Assembly (NCBI GenBank): GCA_045105775.1
Contig: JBGCDW010000262.1
Location: 1-9,833, forward strand
Source of the DNA: Aureispira sp045105775
Lineage (GTDB): Bacteria; Bacteroidota; Bacteroidia; Chitinophagales; Saprospiraceae
Direction of reading: 5' to 3'
DNA: 9,833 bases
Position numbers and translations under genes: made by a program. Below the pieces are notes generated by a model. It searched no databases, had not been told where the DNA came from, and was given only the letters and a program-made list of their open reading frames with translations. This document shows, one piece after another, positions 1 through 6,009 of the stretch (the first letter of the stretch is position 1; each line of letters begins with the position of its first letter).

Positions 1-164
1 TGAAAAACAATTATTAATCTAAGTAAACACCCTCAACCAACTACCCCCCATCTACTACCAAATACTAAGCTGCTACAAAAAGCATCGCCTATCCCTTTTA
101 TTTAGGTGAGAATATTGTACTTTAGAAAGCTCCTTATATAAACCAAACGAGTTTTTCAACACCC

Positions 165-2576
165 ATGCAGTTTATCAAACTATACAAACGCCGAATAGCT
201 TTAGGCTTATTGCTCATCGCCAGCATTGCCTATTATTTTTGTTTACCCCATACACTTTTTGATCGTCCAGTTTCTACGGTGTTATTGGATAAGAAGGGGC
301 AATTATTAGGAGCCAAGATAGCAACCGACGGGCAGTGGCGTTTTCCGCACAATCCAACTGTTCCCGAAAAATTTAAAGCCGCGCTTATTGCCTTTGAAGA
401 CAAGCGTTTTGAAAACCACTGGGGCGTGGATATTTGGGCGATACTGAGGGCCATTCGACTCAATACACAGCAAGGGCGGCATGTAAGTGGCGGCAGTACC
501 ATTACCATGCAAACGATACGAATGGCGCGCCACAATCCTGCGCGTACATTGTGGGAAAAAGCCAAAGAAGTTATATTGGCTACCCGCTTAGAGTGGCGGT
601 ATTCCAAAGATGAAATCTTAGCGTTTTATGCGTCTAACGCCCCTTTTGGGGGCAATGTGGTGGGCTTGGATGCAGCGGCTTGGAAGTATTTTCAGCGCAG
701 TGCCCTGCAATTGTCTTGGGCCGAGGCTTGTATGTTGGCCGTATTGCCCAATAGCCCAAGTTTGATCCACTTGGGGCGCAATCGTCAACGCCTCAAAACC
801 AAAAGAGATTGGCTCCTAGATAAATTGCAGGCGCAAGGCCATTTGGACGAAACCACTTGTCGGTTGGCCAAATTAGAATCCCTGCCCGAAAAGCCCAAAC
901 CCCTGCCAAGAACCAGCCCCCATTTGTTGGAGCGTGTACACCAAGAATTGGTCTTGACCAACAAGAGCAAAGGGTTGATTCATTCTACCATAGACCAACA
1001 AAAGCAACAGCAAGTCAATACCATCTTGGCGCGTCATTATCAATTGCTAAAAGCCAATGAAATTTACAATGCAGCCGCACTAATTGTTGAAGTCAAAACA
1101 GGGGATGTGATTGCTTATGCAGGTAATATTGCTCAAGCGGCTCAACAACACAGCCCTGCTGTAGATGTTATTCCTGCTCCTCGAAGTAGTGGCTCCATTC
1201 TAAAGCCGTTTTTGTATGCAGCGATGTTGGATAATGGAACTAGCCTTTCCAGAACATTGTTTCCTGATATTCCCTCGCATTTTGGAGGCTATGCGCCCAA
1301 GAATTTTGACGAGAGTTTTGCAGGAGCCGTCAGTGCCAAAGATGTAATCACCCGATCGCTAAACGTGCCTGCTGTACACATGTTGCATCGCTATGGAATG
1401 ATGCGTTTTGCCGATAAATTGCGTCAATTGGGCATGACCACCCTTCGGCATAGTGCGGCACATTATGGCTTAACCCTCATTTTGGGCGGTGCCGAAACGA
1501 CTTTGTGGGATTTGGGAGCTATGTATACGGGTATGGTGCGTAATTTGGTGAATTATAATACCTACAATGGCCGTTATGATGCTAATAATTTCAGACCACT
1601 CAATTTTATCCAAAAAAACAGCTACCAACCCCTCAAAAGCAATGACCCGAACTTGCAGGAACATTCCATCCTTTCGGCAAGTGCCATTTGGCACAGCTTT
1701 GAAGCCATGAAGGAGGTGATACGCCCCGATCAAGAGGTAAACTGGAAAGCCTTTCCATCTGCACAGCGGGTGGCGTGGAAAACAGGAACAAGCTTTGGAT
1801 TTAGAGATGCTTGGGCGGTGGGGTGTACACCCGATTATGTAGTGGCGGTATGGGTTGGCAATGCCGATGGAGAAGGTCGCCCTGGCTTGGTAGGGGTGCA
1901 GGTGGCGGCACCTATTTTATTTGATGTTTTTCAGATACTCCATACAGGAGATACTTGGTTTGAGGCTCCCTATGACGATTTGCAATTACTGAGAGTTTGC
2001 AAAGAAAGTGGGCATTTGGCCAGTATACAGTGCCCCAATGTGATAGAGCGGTACGAACCCCAACAAGGGGAGCAGAGCAGGCCCTGTTCTTATCACCAAC
2101 GCATCCATTTATCCAAAAATGGGCAGTATCGGGTACACAGCGATTGTGAAGCACCAAGCAATATGATGACCCAAAGTTATTTTGTATTGCCCCCTTCACA
2201 AAGCTGGTTTTATCGCCGTCAACAACCCAATTACAAAACCATGCCGCCCTATAGAGCCGATTGTCAGGCCAGTATGGCGCAAAAAAACAGAGAGTTGGCT
2301 CTCATCTACCCCAATGGGCCTGTAAAAATATATGTGCCGATTAATCTGGATGAAACACAAAGTAGAACGGTTTTTGAAGCCAAACATCATCAACCCAGTA
2401 CACAATTGTTTTGGCATTTGGATAATACCTATATTGGCAGTACACAAGAAATTCATACCATAGAACTCAACCCTGAGCCTGGCCCACATGTGATCACGGT
2501 AGTTGACGAACAGGGCAGAAGTGTACGACAGTCCTTTGAGGTGATTGCATCAGAGCAGCAAAAGCCAACACAGTAG
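165..2576 (+). CDS. pbpC: Penicillin-binding protein 1C (bifunctional peptidoglycan synthase)
   Basis: This is a class A penicillin-binding protein that polymerises glycan strands (GT51) and cross-links stem peptides at the periplasmic face of the inner membrane. A single membrane anchor spans residues about 10-27. The GT51 domain (about 45-220) shows FEDKRF with catalytic Glu78, GGSTITMQ at 109-116 and a second conserved Glu135. The transpeptidase domain (about 300-590) carries SILK (Ser344 nucleophile, Lys347), SLN at 398-400 and KTGT at 539-542. A C-terminal beta-rich domain of the BiPBP_C type (about 705-795), preceded by a cysteine-containing linker with VCKESG at 611-616, identifies PBP1C rather than PBP1A or 1B. 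At 803 aa it is near the family length and every catalytic motif is intact. The ATG at 165 places the anchor at the N-terminus; no Shine-Dalgarno is visible. A weak TAnnTTTG-like box, TACTTTAG, lies at 118-125. I see nothing else in bases 1-164. The BlaI/M56 pair follows after 97 bp. Confidence 0.95.
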   Translation: MQFIKLYKRRIALGLLLIASIAYYFCLPHTLFDRPVSTVLLDKKGQLLGAKIATDGQWRFPHNPTVPEKFKAALIAFEDKRFENHWGVDIWAILRAIRLNTQQGRHVSGGSTITMQTIRMARHNPARTLWEKAKEVILATRLEWRYSKDEILAFYASNAPFGGNVVGLDAAAWKYFQRSALQLSWAEACMLAVLPNSPSLIHLGRNRQRLKTKRDWLLDKLQAQGHLDETTCRLAKLESLPEKPKPLPRTSPHLLERVHQELVLTNKSKGLIHSTIDQQKQQQVNTILARHYQLLKANEIYNAAALIVEVKTGDVIAYAGNIAQAAQQHSPAVDVIPAPRSSGSILKPFLYAAMLDNGTSLSRTLFPDIPSHFGGYAPKNFDESFAGAVSAKDVITRSLNVPAVHMLHRYGMMRFADKLRQLGMTTLRHSAAHYGLTLILGGAETTLWDLGAMYTGMVRNLVNYNTYNGRYDANNFRPLNFIQKNSYQPLKSNDPNLQEHSILSASAIWHSFEAMKEVIRPDQEVNWKAFPSAQRVAWKTGTSFGFRDAWAVGCTPDYVVAVWVGNADGEGRPGLVGVQVAAPILFDVFQILHTGDTWFEAPYDDLQLLRVCKESGHLASIQCPNVIERYEPQQGEQSRPCSYHQRIHLSKNGQYRVHSDCEAPSNMMTQSYFVLPPSQSWFYRRQQPNYKTMPPYRADCQASMAQKNRELALIYPNGPVKIYVPINLDETQSRTVFEAKHHQPSTQLFWHLDNTYIGSTQEIHTIELNPEPGPHVITVVDEQGRSVRQSFEVIASEQQKPTQ

Positions 2577-2620
2577 TTATCCAAGAAAAATAAACTCTAC
2601 TTTATAATCAACTTAAAAAT

Positions 2621-2646
2621 TAGTTTTGTAACTTAGTACTTAGTTA
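2621..2646 (+). promoter_or_regulatory. Predicted promoter and operator of the BlaI-M56 unit
   Basis: TAGTTTTG at 2621-2628 matches the Bacteroidota -7 box TAnnTTTG exactly. It abuts the imperfect dyad TAACTTAGTACTTAGTTA at 2629-2646, in which 16 of 18 positions are symmetrical around AGTACT. The expected transcription start, about 2632, lies inside the dyad, which is where a repressor would block transcription. No clear TTG -33 element is seen near 2600. BlaI-family repressors bind short dyads and usually autoregulate, so BlaI binding here is a reasonable inference. The region is AT-rich, which raises the chance of a coincidental match. Confidence 0.5.
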
Positions 2647-2673
2647 TAACTTGCTGCTAAAAAATAAACCATT

Positions 2674-3045
2674 ATGACACGATTACTAACACCACTGGAA
2701 TTGCAAGTGATGAATTTGCTTTGGCAAAAAGAGCGTGTTTTTATCAAAGATTTGTTGGAGGCTTGGCCTACTGACAAGGAGGGTAAAAAACCTGCTTACA
2801 ATACCATTTCTACCATTGTACGAATCTTGGAAAAGGACAAAGGTTTTATTGGTTATAAAGCTTATGGACGTACGCATGAGTATTTTCCTTTGATTAGCAA
2901 AAGCGATTATCAAAAAGCCTTTCTAAAAAATGCTATTGACAACGTTTTTGCAGGCTCAGTGACTAATTTAGTTTCTGCATTGGTGGATAAGGAAGAAGTA
3001 GATCAGAAGGAATTGGATGAATTGAAGCATTTGCTGGATGAATAA
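2674..3045 (+). CDS. BlaI/MecI-family winged-helix transcriptional repressor
   Basis: This is a 123-residue repressor of the BlaI/MecI (penicillinase repressor) family, normal in length. The N-terminal winged helix covers residues about 5-75: LTPLELQVMNLLW opens helix 1, AYNTISTIVRIL at 41-52 is the recognition-helix region, and YKAYGRTHEYFPL at 61-73 forms the wing. The C-terminal part (about 76-123), with FAGSVTNLVSALV at 92-104, is the dimerisation helix segment where family members are cleaved when their partner protease is activated. The gene directly precedes an M56 peptidase on the same strand with an 83-bp gap, the standard repressor/anti-repressor arrangement. The dyad at 2629-2646 suggests autoregulation. 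Its targets are unknown; neighbouring pbpC is a candidate. The ATG at 2674 has an A-rich leader typical of the phylum. Confidence 0.92.
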   Translation: MTRLLTPLELQVMNLLWQKERVFIKDLLEAWPTDKEGKKPAYNTISTIVRILEKDKGFIGYKAYGRTHEYFPLISKSDYQKAFLKNAIDNVFAGSVTNLVSALVDKEEVDQKELDELKHLLDE

Positions 3046-3128
3046 AGTGCTGCTTGGAGGGTTACATTTGATGTCATAACTCCGTTAAACTGTTATATGA
3101 ATTTTCTCGCTCAAGAATTCTACTGCTT

Positions 3129-4256
3129 ATGCTTCCTTATTGGTTACTATCTTGTCTACTATTTGGTTTAGGAGTTATATTATATCATTTTCTGTTACGC
3201 CATTATTTGCATGTACAACATGCCAAGTATGTATTGTTGGGAATAGTGGTGTTGAGTTGGGCCATTCCTTTTATGGTGCCTAGTTTGCCCGCCAAGGCTA
3301 TTGCATTAGAACAAAATTACCTAAAAGATTATAGAGACTACAATGATTGGAATGTTGTAGATATTCAGGATGGAGCACTTCTACATTGTTATGCTGGAGC
3401 TGATAATAGCCAAGAGCAGTGTCATTGTGAAATTGAGCAGCAAGCAGAAGTATTAGCCTATCAATCCAATCCGTATTACAATTGTCTATTGACCTGCAAA
3501 CAGCCTTTGTATTGGTTATTTTTGGGCATTATGATAATCTTTGGATTACAATTATTATTAAGATGGCTGAGTTTATTTTATTTGGTATATAACAACCGCT
3601 TGGAGCGAGAATTATATCAATTATCAGGAACTACTTTTTATTTATTACGCCCCCAGCAAGCATTGCCTTTTCCAATAAGTTCGTTTACACTGTGGCAGCA
3701 CTATGTGTTGTTGGATAAGCACTGGGAAGCACAATTTTCTACAGAGGAGCTAGAAGCCATTTTATTACATGAGGTAGCACATCTCCAACAGCGCGATACT
3801 TGGCAGCAATTGCTCTTGCACGGCTTAAAAATAGTGTGGTGGATGCACCCCTTGTATTATTACCTAAAGCAAGAACTTGATCGCCTAAATGAATACGTAG
3901 CCGATGATTTTGCAGCACAACAATTGGGCGATGTGAAACGCTATGCTAGAACATTACTAAAGGCCAAAGAGCAGCAACAGCAACAACAGCGTCTAAATCT
4001 AGTCTTGTATTTTGCACAAGGCTTGTTCAAGCAGCGCATTATGCGCTTAGTAGCAGAGCGTCCACAGCATTACCAGCCCCATTGGTTGCTAACCTTATCC
4101 GTATTAGGGATCTTATTTTGGCAAAGTAGTAGTATAGCTTTGCCTGCACTGCAAGCACAAGATCAAGCTTTGCGTGTTTACGAACAACAAAGATCTGCCT
4201 CTGCACCAACTATTAATCCTATTTGTCCTACTTGTGGCAAGATAGAACCACATTAG
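3129..4256 (+). CDS. M56 family (BlaR1-like) membrane zinc metallopeptidase, short form
   Basis: This integral membrane protease is the likely partner of the upstream BlaI repressor. Predicted layout: membrane segments at about 4-22 and 35-52, an extracytoplasmic loop at about 53-125, a third segment at about 126-152, a cytoplasmic gluzincin domain at about 155-315, a fourth segment at about 318-336, and a 39-residue periplasmic tail. The zinc site is HEVAH at 214-218, and NEYVADD at 254-260 supplies the downstream glutamate and aspartate. At 375 aa it lacks the C-terminal penicillin-binding sensor domain of staphylococcal BlaR1. The outer loop contains Cys87, 98, 100, 119 and 123, and the tail contains CPTCG (Cys366, Cys369). 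A run of six glutamines lies at 282-287. The first segment starts almost at Met1, supporting the ATG at 3129. The stop codon overlaps that of the convergent lipoprotein gene. Confidence 0.9.
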   Translation: MLPYWLLSCLLFGLGVILYHFLLRHYLHVQHAKYVLLGIVVLSWAIPFMVPSLPAKAIALEQNYLKDYRDYNDWNVVDIQDGALLHCYAGADNSQEQCHCEIEQQAEVLAYQSNPYYNCLLTCKQPLYWLFLGIMIIFGLQLLLRWLSLFYLVYNNRLERELYQLSGTTFYLLRPQQALPFPISSFTLWQHYVLLDKHWEAQFSTEELEAILLHEVAHLQQRDTWQQLLLHGLKIVWWMHPLYYYLKQELDRLNEYVADDFAAQQLGDVKRYARTLLKAKEQQQQQQRLNLVLYFAQGLFKQRIMRLVAERPQHYQPHWLLTLSVLGILFWQSSSIALPALQAQDQALRVYEQQRSASAPTINPICPTCGKIEPH

Positions 4257-4657
4257 TTAAGGGGCATAATCCCCGAATAACTGGTTAAGTACCACTTATT
4301 ATTGATTAGCGTAAATTGTTTCTCCATGTAAAAAGTCTTGTGGATTAGGATACGCTCTCGCATCCATGTATCCATATCAATAATGGGTAATAACTCTATT
4401 GCAGAATCATCGGTTTCAACAGGCTTTAGATATTGCCAATTATCTATATCCCAATAAAATCGCTCTTGCTCGCCCGTAGGATCTTGTCCCAATAAAGGAA
4501 ATTCTGTGCGTTGCAATTGAAATAGGCTATCAGCATAATACTGCTTATAAAAAGCTTCAAAATCTTCTCTTCCTTGCTCGTCTGTGGGCAACTCATTGCC
4601 ACAGGCAATAAAAAATAAACAGCAAAAGCTGACTAGAATAAATGGTAGTAATTTCAT
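4253..4657 (-). CDS. Small exported lipoprotein of unknown function
   Basis: This is a 134-residue predicted lipoprotein. The N-terminus has Lys2, a hydrophobic stretch at 4-18 and a lipobox-like FIAC with the acylated cysteine at 19, followed by Gly-Asn. The mature part is acidic, with an aromatic-rich segment (DFEAFYKQYYADSLFQLQR) at 32-50 followed by FPLLG at 53-57, and a C-terminal KWYLTSYSG at 121-129. The FQxxR...FPLLG pattern loosely recalls the Bacteroidota DUF4348 family from memory; I cannot confirm membership. It starts 35 bp downstream of the phosphopantetheinyl transferase on the same strand, so the two are probably co-transcribed, although nothing links their functions. Its TAA stop overlaps the TAG of the M56 gene converging from the left. 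Confidence 0.75.
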   Translation of the reverse strand: MKLLPFILVSFCCLFFIACGNELPTDEQGREDFEAFYKQYYADSLFQLQRTEFPLLGQDPTGEQERFYWDIDNWQYLKPVETDDSAIELLPIIDMDTWMRERILIHKTFYMEKQFTLINNKWYLTSYSGIMPLN

Positions 4658-4692
4658 GGTGTTAATGACTTATGTTAAACTAAAATTCAACA

Positions 4693-5334
4693 TCATAATG
4701 CAACAGCAGCACAAAGATAATAGTCTGTGGTCTTTTTATAAAAAATTTTGTACCAAGTTTCCTCTGTTGGTTTCTGTAGACGTGCTAAAGTAGTGCCCTC
4801 TATTGTTGCTTCAAAAGGGATGATGTGCAAATGATGAATGAAATTAACTTGCCCTTTGCCATACGCCTTAAACAAGGCTTCTTTGATTCCCCAATAATAA
4901 TGCAAATAATCTTGCTGCTCTTCGGTTTGGGCATACAACATTTCCAAGGTTTTAGGAGCAATGTATTTGTGTGCAATGCGTGTCAATTTTGGATTGGGAA
5001 TTTGGATATCAACGCCTACCGTTTGAGGGGCTTGAATGGCTGTTACAAAGGTGCCACTGTGGCTAATCGAATAATAAAACGGATTATCAGCAACGCGTAA
5101 TTTGCCTGCGGTATCTTTATAGAAAGAAGCGATAGATTGCCCACAGAGTAATTGAAGGGCATGGCGGCTCGACAACCAATCCAAACGAGCAGATGGGTGG
5201 CGGTATTTGCGAAGCAATTGCTGCTGTTGCACTTCATCTAGTGCTAGTGCTTGCCAAAAAAAATGCTCGGCTTCTGTCTGTTGCCAAACGAGTAGATGAA
5301 TAGGAGTTTGTTGTATTTGATAATGGATAGGCAT
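4693..5334 (-). CDS. 4'-phosphopantetheinyl transferase (Sfp/AcpT superfamily)
   Basis: This enzyme transfers 4'-phosphopantetheine from coenzyme A to a serine of acyl or peptidyl carrier proteins, activating fatty-acid, polyketide or peptide synthesis; it is cytoplasmic. Numbered from the chosen start it has 213 residues, typical of the family. Visible motifs are WLSSRHAL at 53-60, SISHSG at 89-94, GVDI at 107-110 with metal-binding Asp109, and WGIKEALFKAYGKG at 148-161 with Glu152 and Lys156. The glutamate that often follows GVDI in Sfp-type enzymes is Gln111 here. An upstream in-frame ATG at 5401-5403 would add 23 residues (MPFGVINQRAFSFLG...) unlike the family N-terminus, so I prefer the ATG at 5332-5334, which gives MPIHYQIQQTPIHLLVW. 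It probably shares a transcript with the lipoprotein gene 35 bp downstream. The carrier-protein substrate is not in the window. Confidence 0.88.
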   Translation of the reverse strand: MPIHYQIQQTPIHLLVWQQTEAEHFFWQALALDEVQQQQLLRKYRHPSARLDWLSSRHALQLLCGQSIASFYKDTAGKLRVADNPFYYSISHSGTFVTAIQAPQTVGVDIQIPNPKLTRIAHKYIAPKTLEMLYAQTEEQQDYLHYYWGIKEALFKAYGKGQVNFIHHLHIIPFEATIEGTTLARLQKPTEETWYKIFYKKTTDYYLCAAVAL

Positions 5335-5340
5335 AGGGAG

Positions 5341-5348
5341 CAAAAGTA
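5341..5348 (-). promoter_or_regulatory. Possible TAnnTTTG promoter box of the phosphopantetheinyl transferase
   Basis: On the minus strand TACTTTTG matches the Bacteroidota -7 consensus TAnnTTTG exactly and lies 6 bases before the preferred ATG at 5334. A start from it would leave almost no leader, which is unusual, and no convincing -33 TTG is present. It is either a promoter for a nearly leaderless mRNA or a chance match. Confidence 0.25.
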
Positions 5349-5637
5349 AATAGAAGTTGCCTAAAAAAGAAAATGCCCTCTGGTTAATCACTCCAAAAGG
5401 CAAATTCTAATCAGAAATACTGATGCAATACGTTTCTTCTTTTGAGCAAGAAATGGCTCGTAGAAGAACTACTAATTTCAACTATCTAATACCAATATAA
5501 GCGGCTGCCACAGGTATTGCAAACACAAAAAACACAAAAACTTATAATTGCCTATGTATAATAAGATAGTTTTTTTTGAGTTTTTGAAATTGTAAATATT
5601 TGATATGCAGTTTTTTAGGTTATTTTTTTTTGTGAAA

Positions 5638-5744
5638 AAACTTAAGTTTAGTTTGCGTCTTTTTTTGTTTTATAGAATTCTTTGAACTAGAACTGCTGTC
5701 TGAAAGGGAGTTATTGTGTTCCACCTACGGACCTACTTAAGTAG
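5638..5744. repeat. Pair of 12-bp palindromes with ACTTAAGT core
   Basis: AAACTTAAGTTT at 5638-5649 and CTACTTAAGTAG at 5733-5744 are each perfectly self-complementary and share the central ACTTAAGT, centre to centre 95 bp apart. They could be binding sites for a dimeric regulator, but no promoter or gene beside them is recognisable. The AT-rich setting makes chance plausible. Confidence 0.35.
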
Positions 5745-5805
5745 TCTTAAAAAAGTTCCCGTACTAAAAAATGGTTCTTTTGCCCTAGCTCGGCGTTGAG
5801 TCTGG

Positions 5806-5830
5806 CTATTTGATATACCATATCAAATAG
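5806..5830. repeat. 25-bp palindrome, copy 1
   Basis: CTATTTGATAT (5806-5816) and ATATCAAATAG (5820-5830) are perfect reverse complements around a 3-base centre. CTG at 5802-5804 and CAG at 5833-5835 extend the pairing after a small mismatch. Compare the second copy at 5882-5906. Confidence 0.8.
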
Positions 5831-5831
5831 A

Positions 5832-5851
5832 TCAGATCGCTTCGCGAGTGC
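5832..5851 (+). repeat. 20-bp direct repeat, copy 1
   Basis: TCAGATCGCTTCGCGAGTGC is identical to the copy at 5908-5927, 76 bp away. It contains the short hairpin TCGC-TTC-GCGA. Each copy sits immediately to the right of a 25-bp palindrome, so the repeated unit is palindrome plus 20-mer. Confidence 0.85.
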
Positions 5852-5869
5852 GCTGTAGCCCGCTACAGC
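5852..5869. repeat. 8-bp-stem hairpin between the two modules
   Basis: GCTGTAGC (5852-5859) and GCTACAGC (5862-5869) are perfect reverse complements around CC. It starts directly after the first 20-mer repeat and is the most G+C-rich stem of the element. No T run follows, so it is not a standard terminator. Confidence 0.7.
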
Positions 5870-5881
5870 TTTGTTACCTGA

Positions 5882-5906
5882 TTATTAGATACACTGTATC
5901 TAATAA
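5882..5906. repeat. 25-bp palindrome, copy 2
   Basis: TTATTAGATACA (5882-5893) and TGTATCTAATAA (5895-5906) are perfect reverse complements around a single C. CTGA (5878-5881) and TCAG (5908-5911) extend the stem with one bulged base. Its length equals copy 1 and most differences between the copies are compensatory. Confidence 0.8.
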
Positions 5907-5907
5907 G

Positions 5908-5927
5908 TCAGATCGCTTCGCGAGTGC
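5908..5927 (+). repeat. 20-bp direct repeat, copy 2
   Basis: This is an exact second copy of the 20-mer at 5832-5851, directly to the right of the second palindrome. Downstream sequence differs from that after copy 1, so the exact repeat ends here. Confidence 0.85.
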
Positions 5928-6009
5928 CTTGATCTAGCACAAACCGAGGCTTTGCCGAGCTCGCGTAAGCAAATCTTCCTTTTTTTATTGTACCGTTTCT
6001 TTTTTGCAC

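Larger units (their letters stand above)
5787..5970. repeat. Composite palindromic intergenic element
   Basis: A compact element of about 184 bp is more G+C-rich than its flanks. It is bounded by an 8-bp inverted pair, AGCTCGGC (5787-5794) and GCCGAGCT (5954-5961). Inside, two modules each consist of a 25-bp palindrome flanked by CTG on the left and TCAG or CAG on the right, then the identical 20-mer TCAGATCGCTTCGCGAGTGC. Between them lies an 18-bp hairpin (5852-5869). The right end adds the small hairpin GGCTTTGCC (5948-5956) and CTCGCGTAAGC (5960-5970), an inverted near-copy of GCTTCGCGAG from the 20-mer. No clear target-site duplication or transposase is seen. It resembles dispersed intergenic repeats (REP or MITE-like) or a structured RNA; which one cannot be decided here. 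Confidence 0.6.
5404..6009. other. 606-bp gene-poor region
   Basis: No convincing coding gene is present. From about 5404 to 5560 the sequence is ordinary and AT-rich; one 25-codon reading frame (5423-5500, +) has no support. From about 5560 to 5690 there are several T runs and a perfect 12-bp palindrome (5638-5649). A second 12-bp palindrome with the same ACTTAAGT core lies at 5733-5744. From 5787 to 5970 there is a dense palindromic element, described in separate entries. The region separates the stop of the minus-strand acyltransferase from the start of the minus-strand phosphopantetheinyl transferase. It could therefore hold a 3' leader or trailer, a small RNA or an inserted repeat. Confidence 0.7.

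Noticed and set aside
52..62. CTACTACCAAA at 52-62 is the reverse complement of the last 11 bases of the window (9823-9833), resembling terminal inverted repeats of one large element.
   Set aside because: About a dozen 11-bp inverted matches are expected by chance in a window of this size, and nothing between them (chromosomal-type genes, no transposase) supports a mobile element.
3097..3171. An ATG at 3097 starts a frame reading MNFLAQEFYCLCF, resembling a different N-terminus for the M56 protein and suggesting a frameshift.
   Set aside because: It stops at 3171, and the frame from 3129 already gives the expected first membrane segment and the normal family N-terminus.
4261..4274. GGGG-CATAAT-CCCC inverted repeat next to the convergent stop codons.
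   Set aside because: The stem is only 4 bp, there is no T run, and it lies inside the lipoprotein coding sequence, so a terminator call is not justified.
5423..5500. A 25-codon plus-strand frame (MQYVSSFEQEMARRR...).
   Set aside because: It has no recognisable motif, promoter or ribosome-binding context, and frames of this size are common by chance.
5832..5927. Direct repeats alternating with variable sequence, which could suggest a CRISPR array.
   Set aside because: There are only two 20-bp copies, the intervening 56 bp are palindromic rather than spacer-like, and no cas genes are present.
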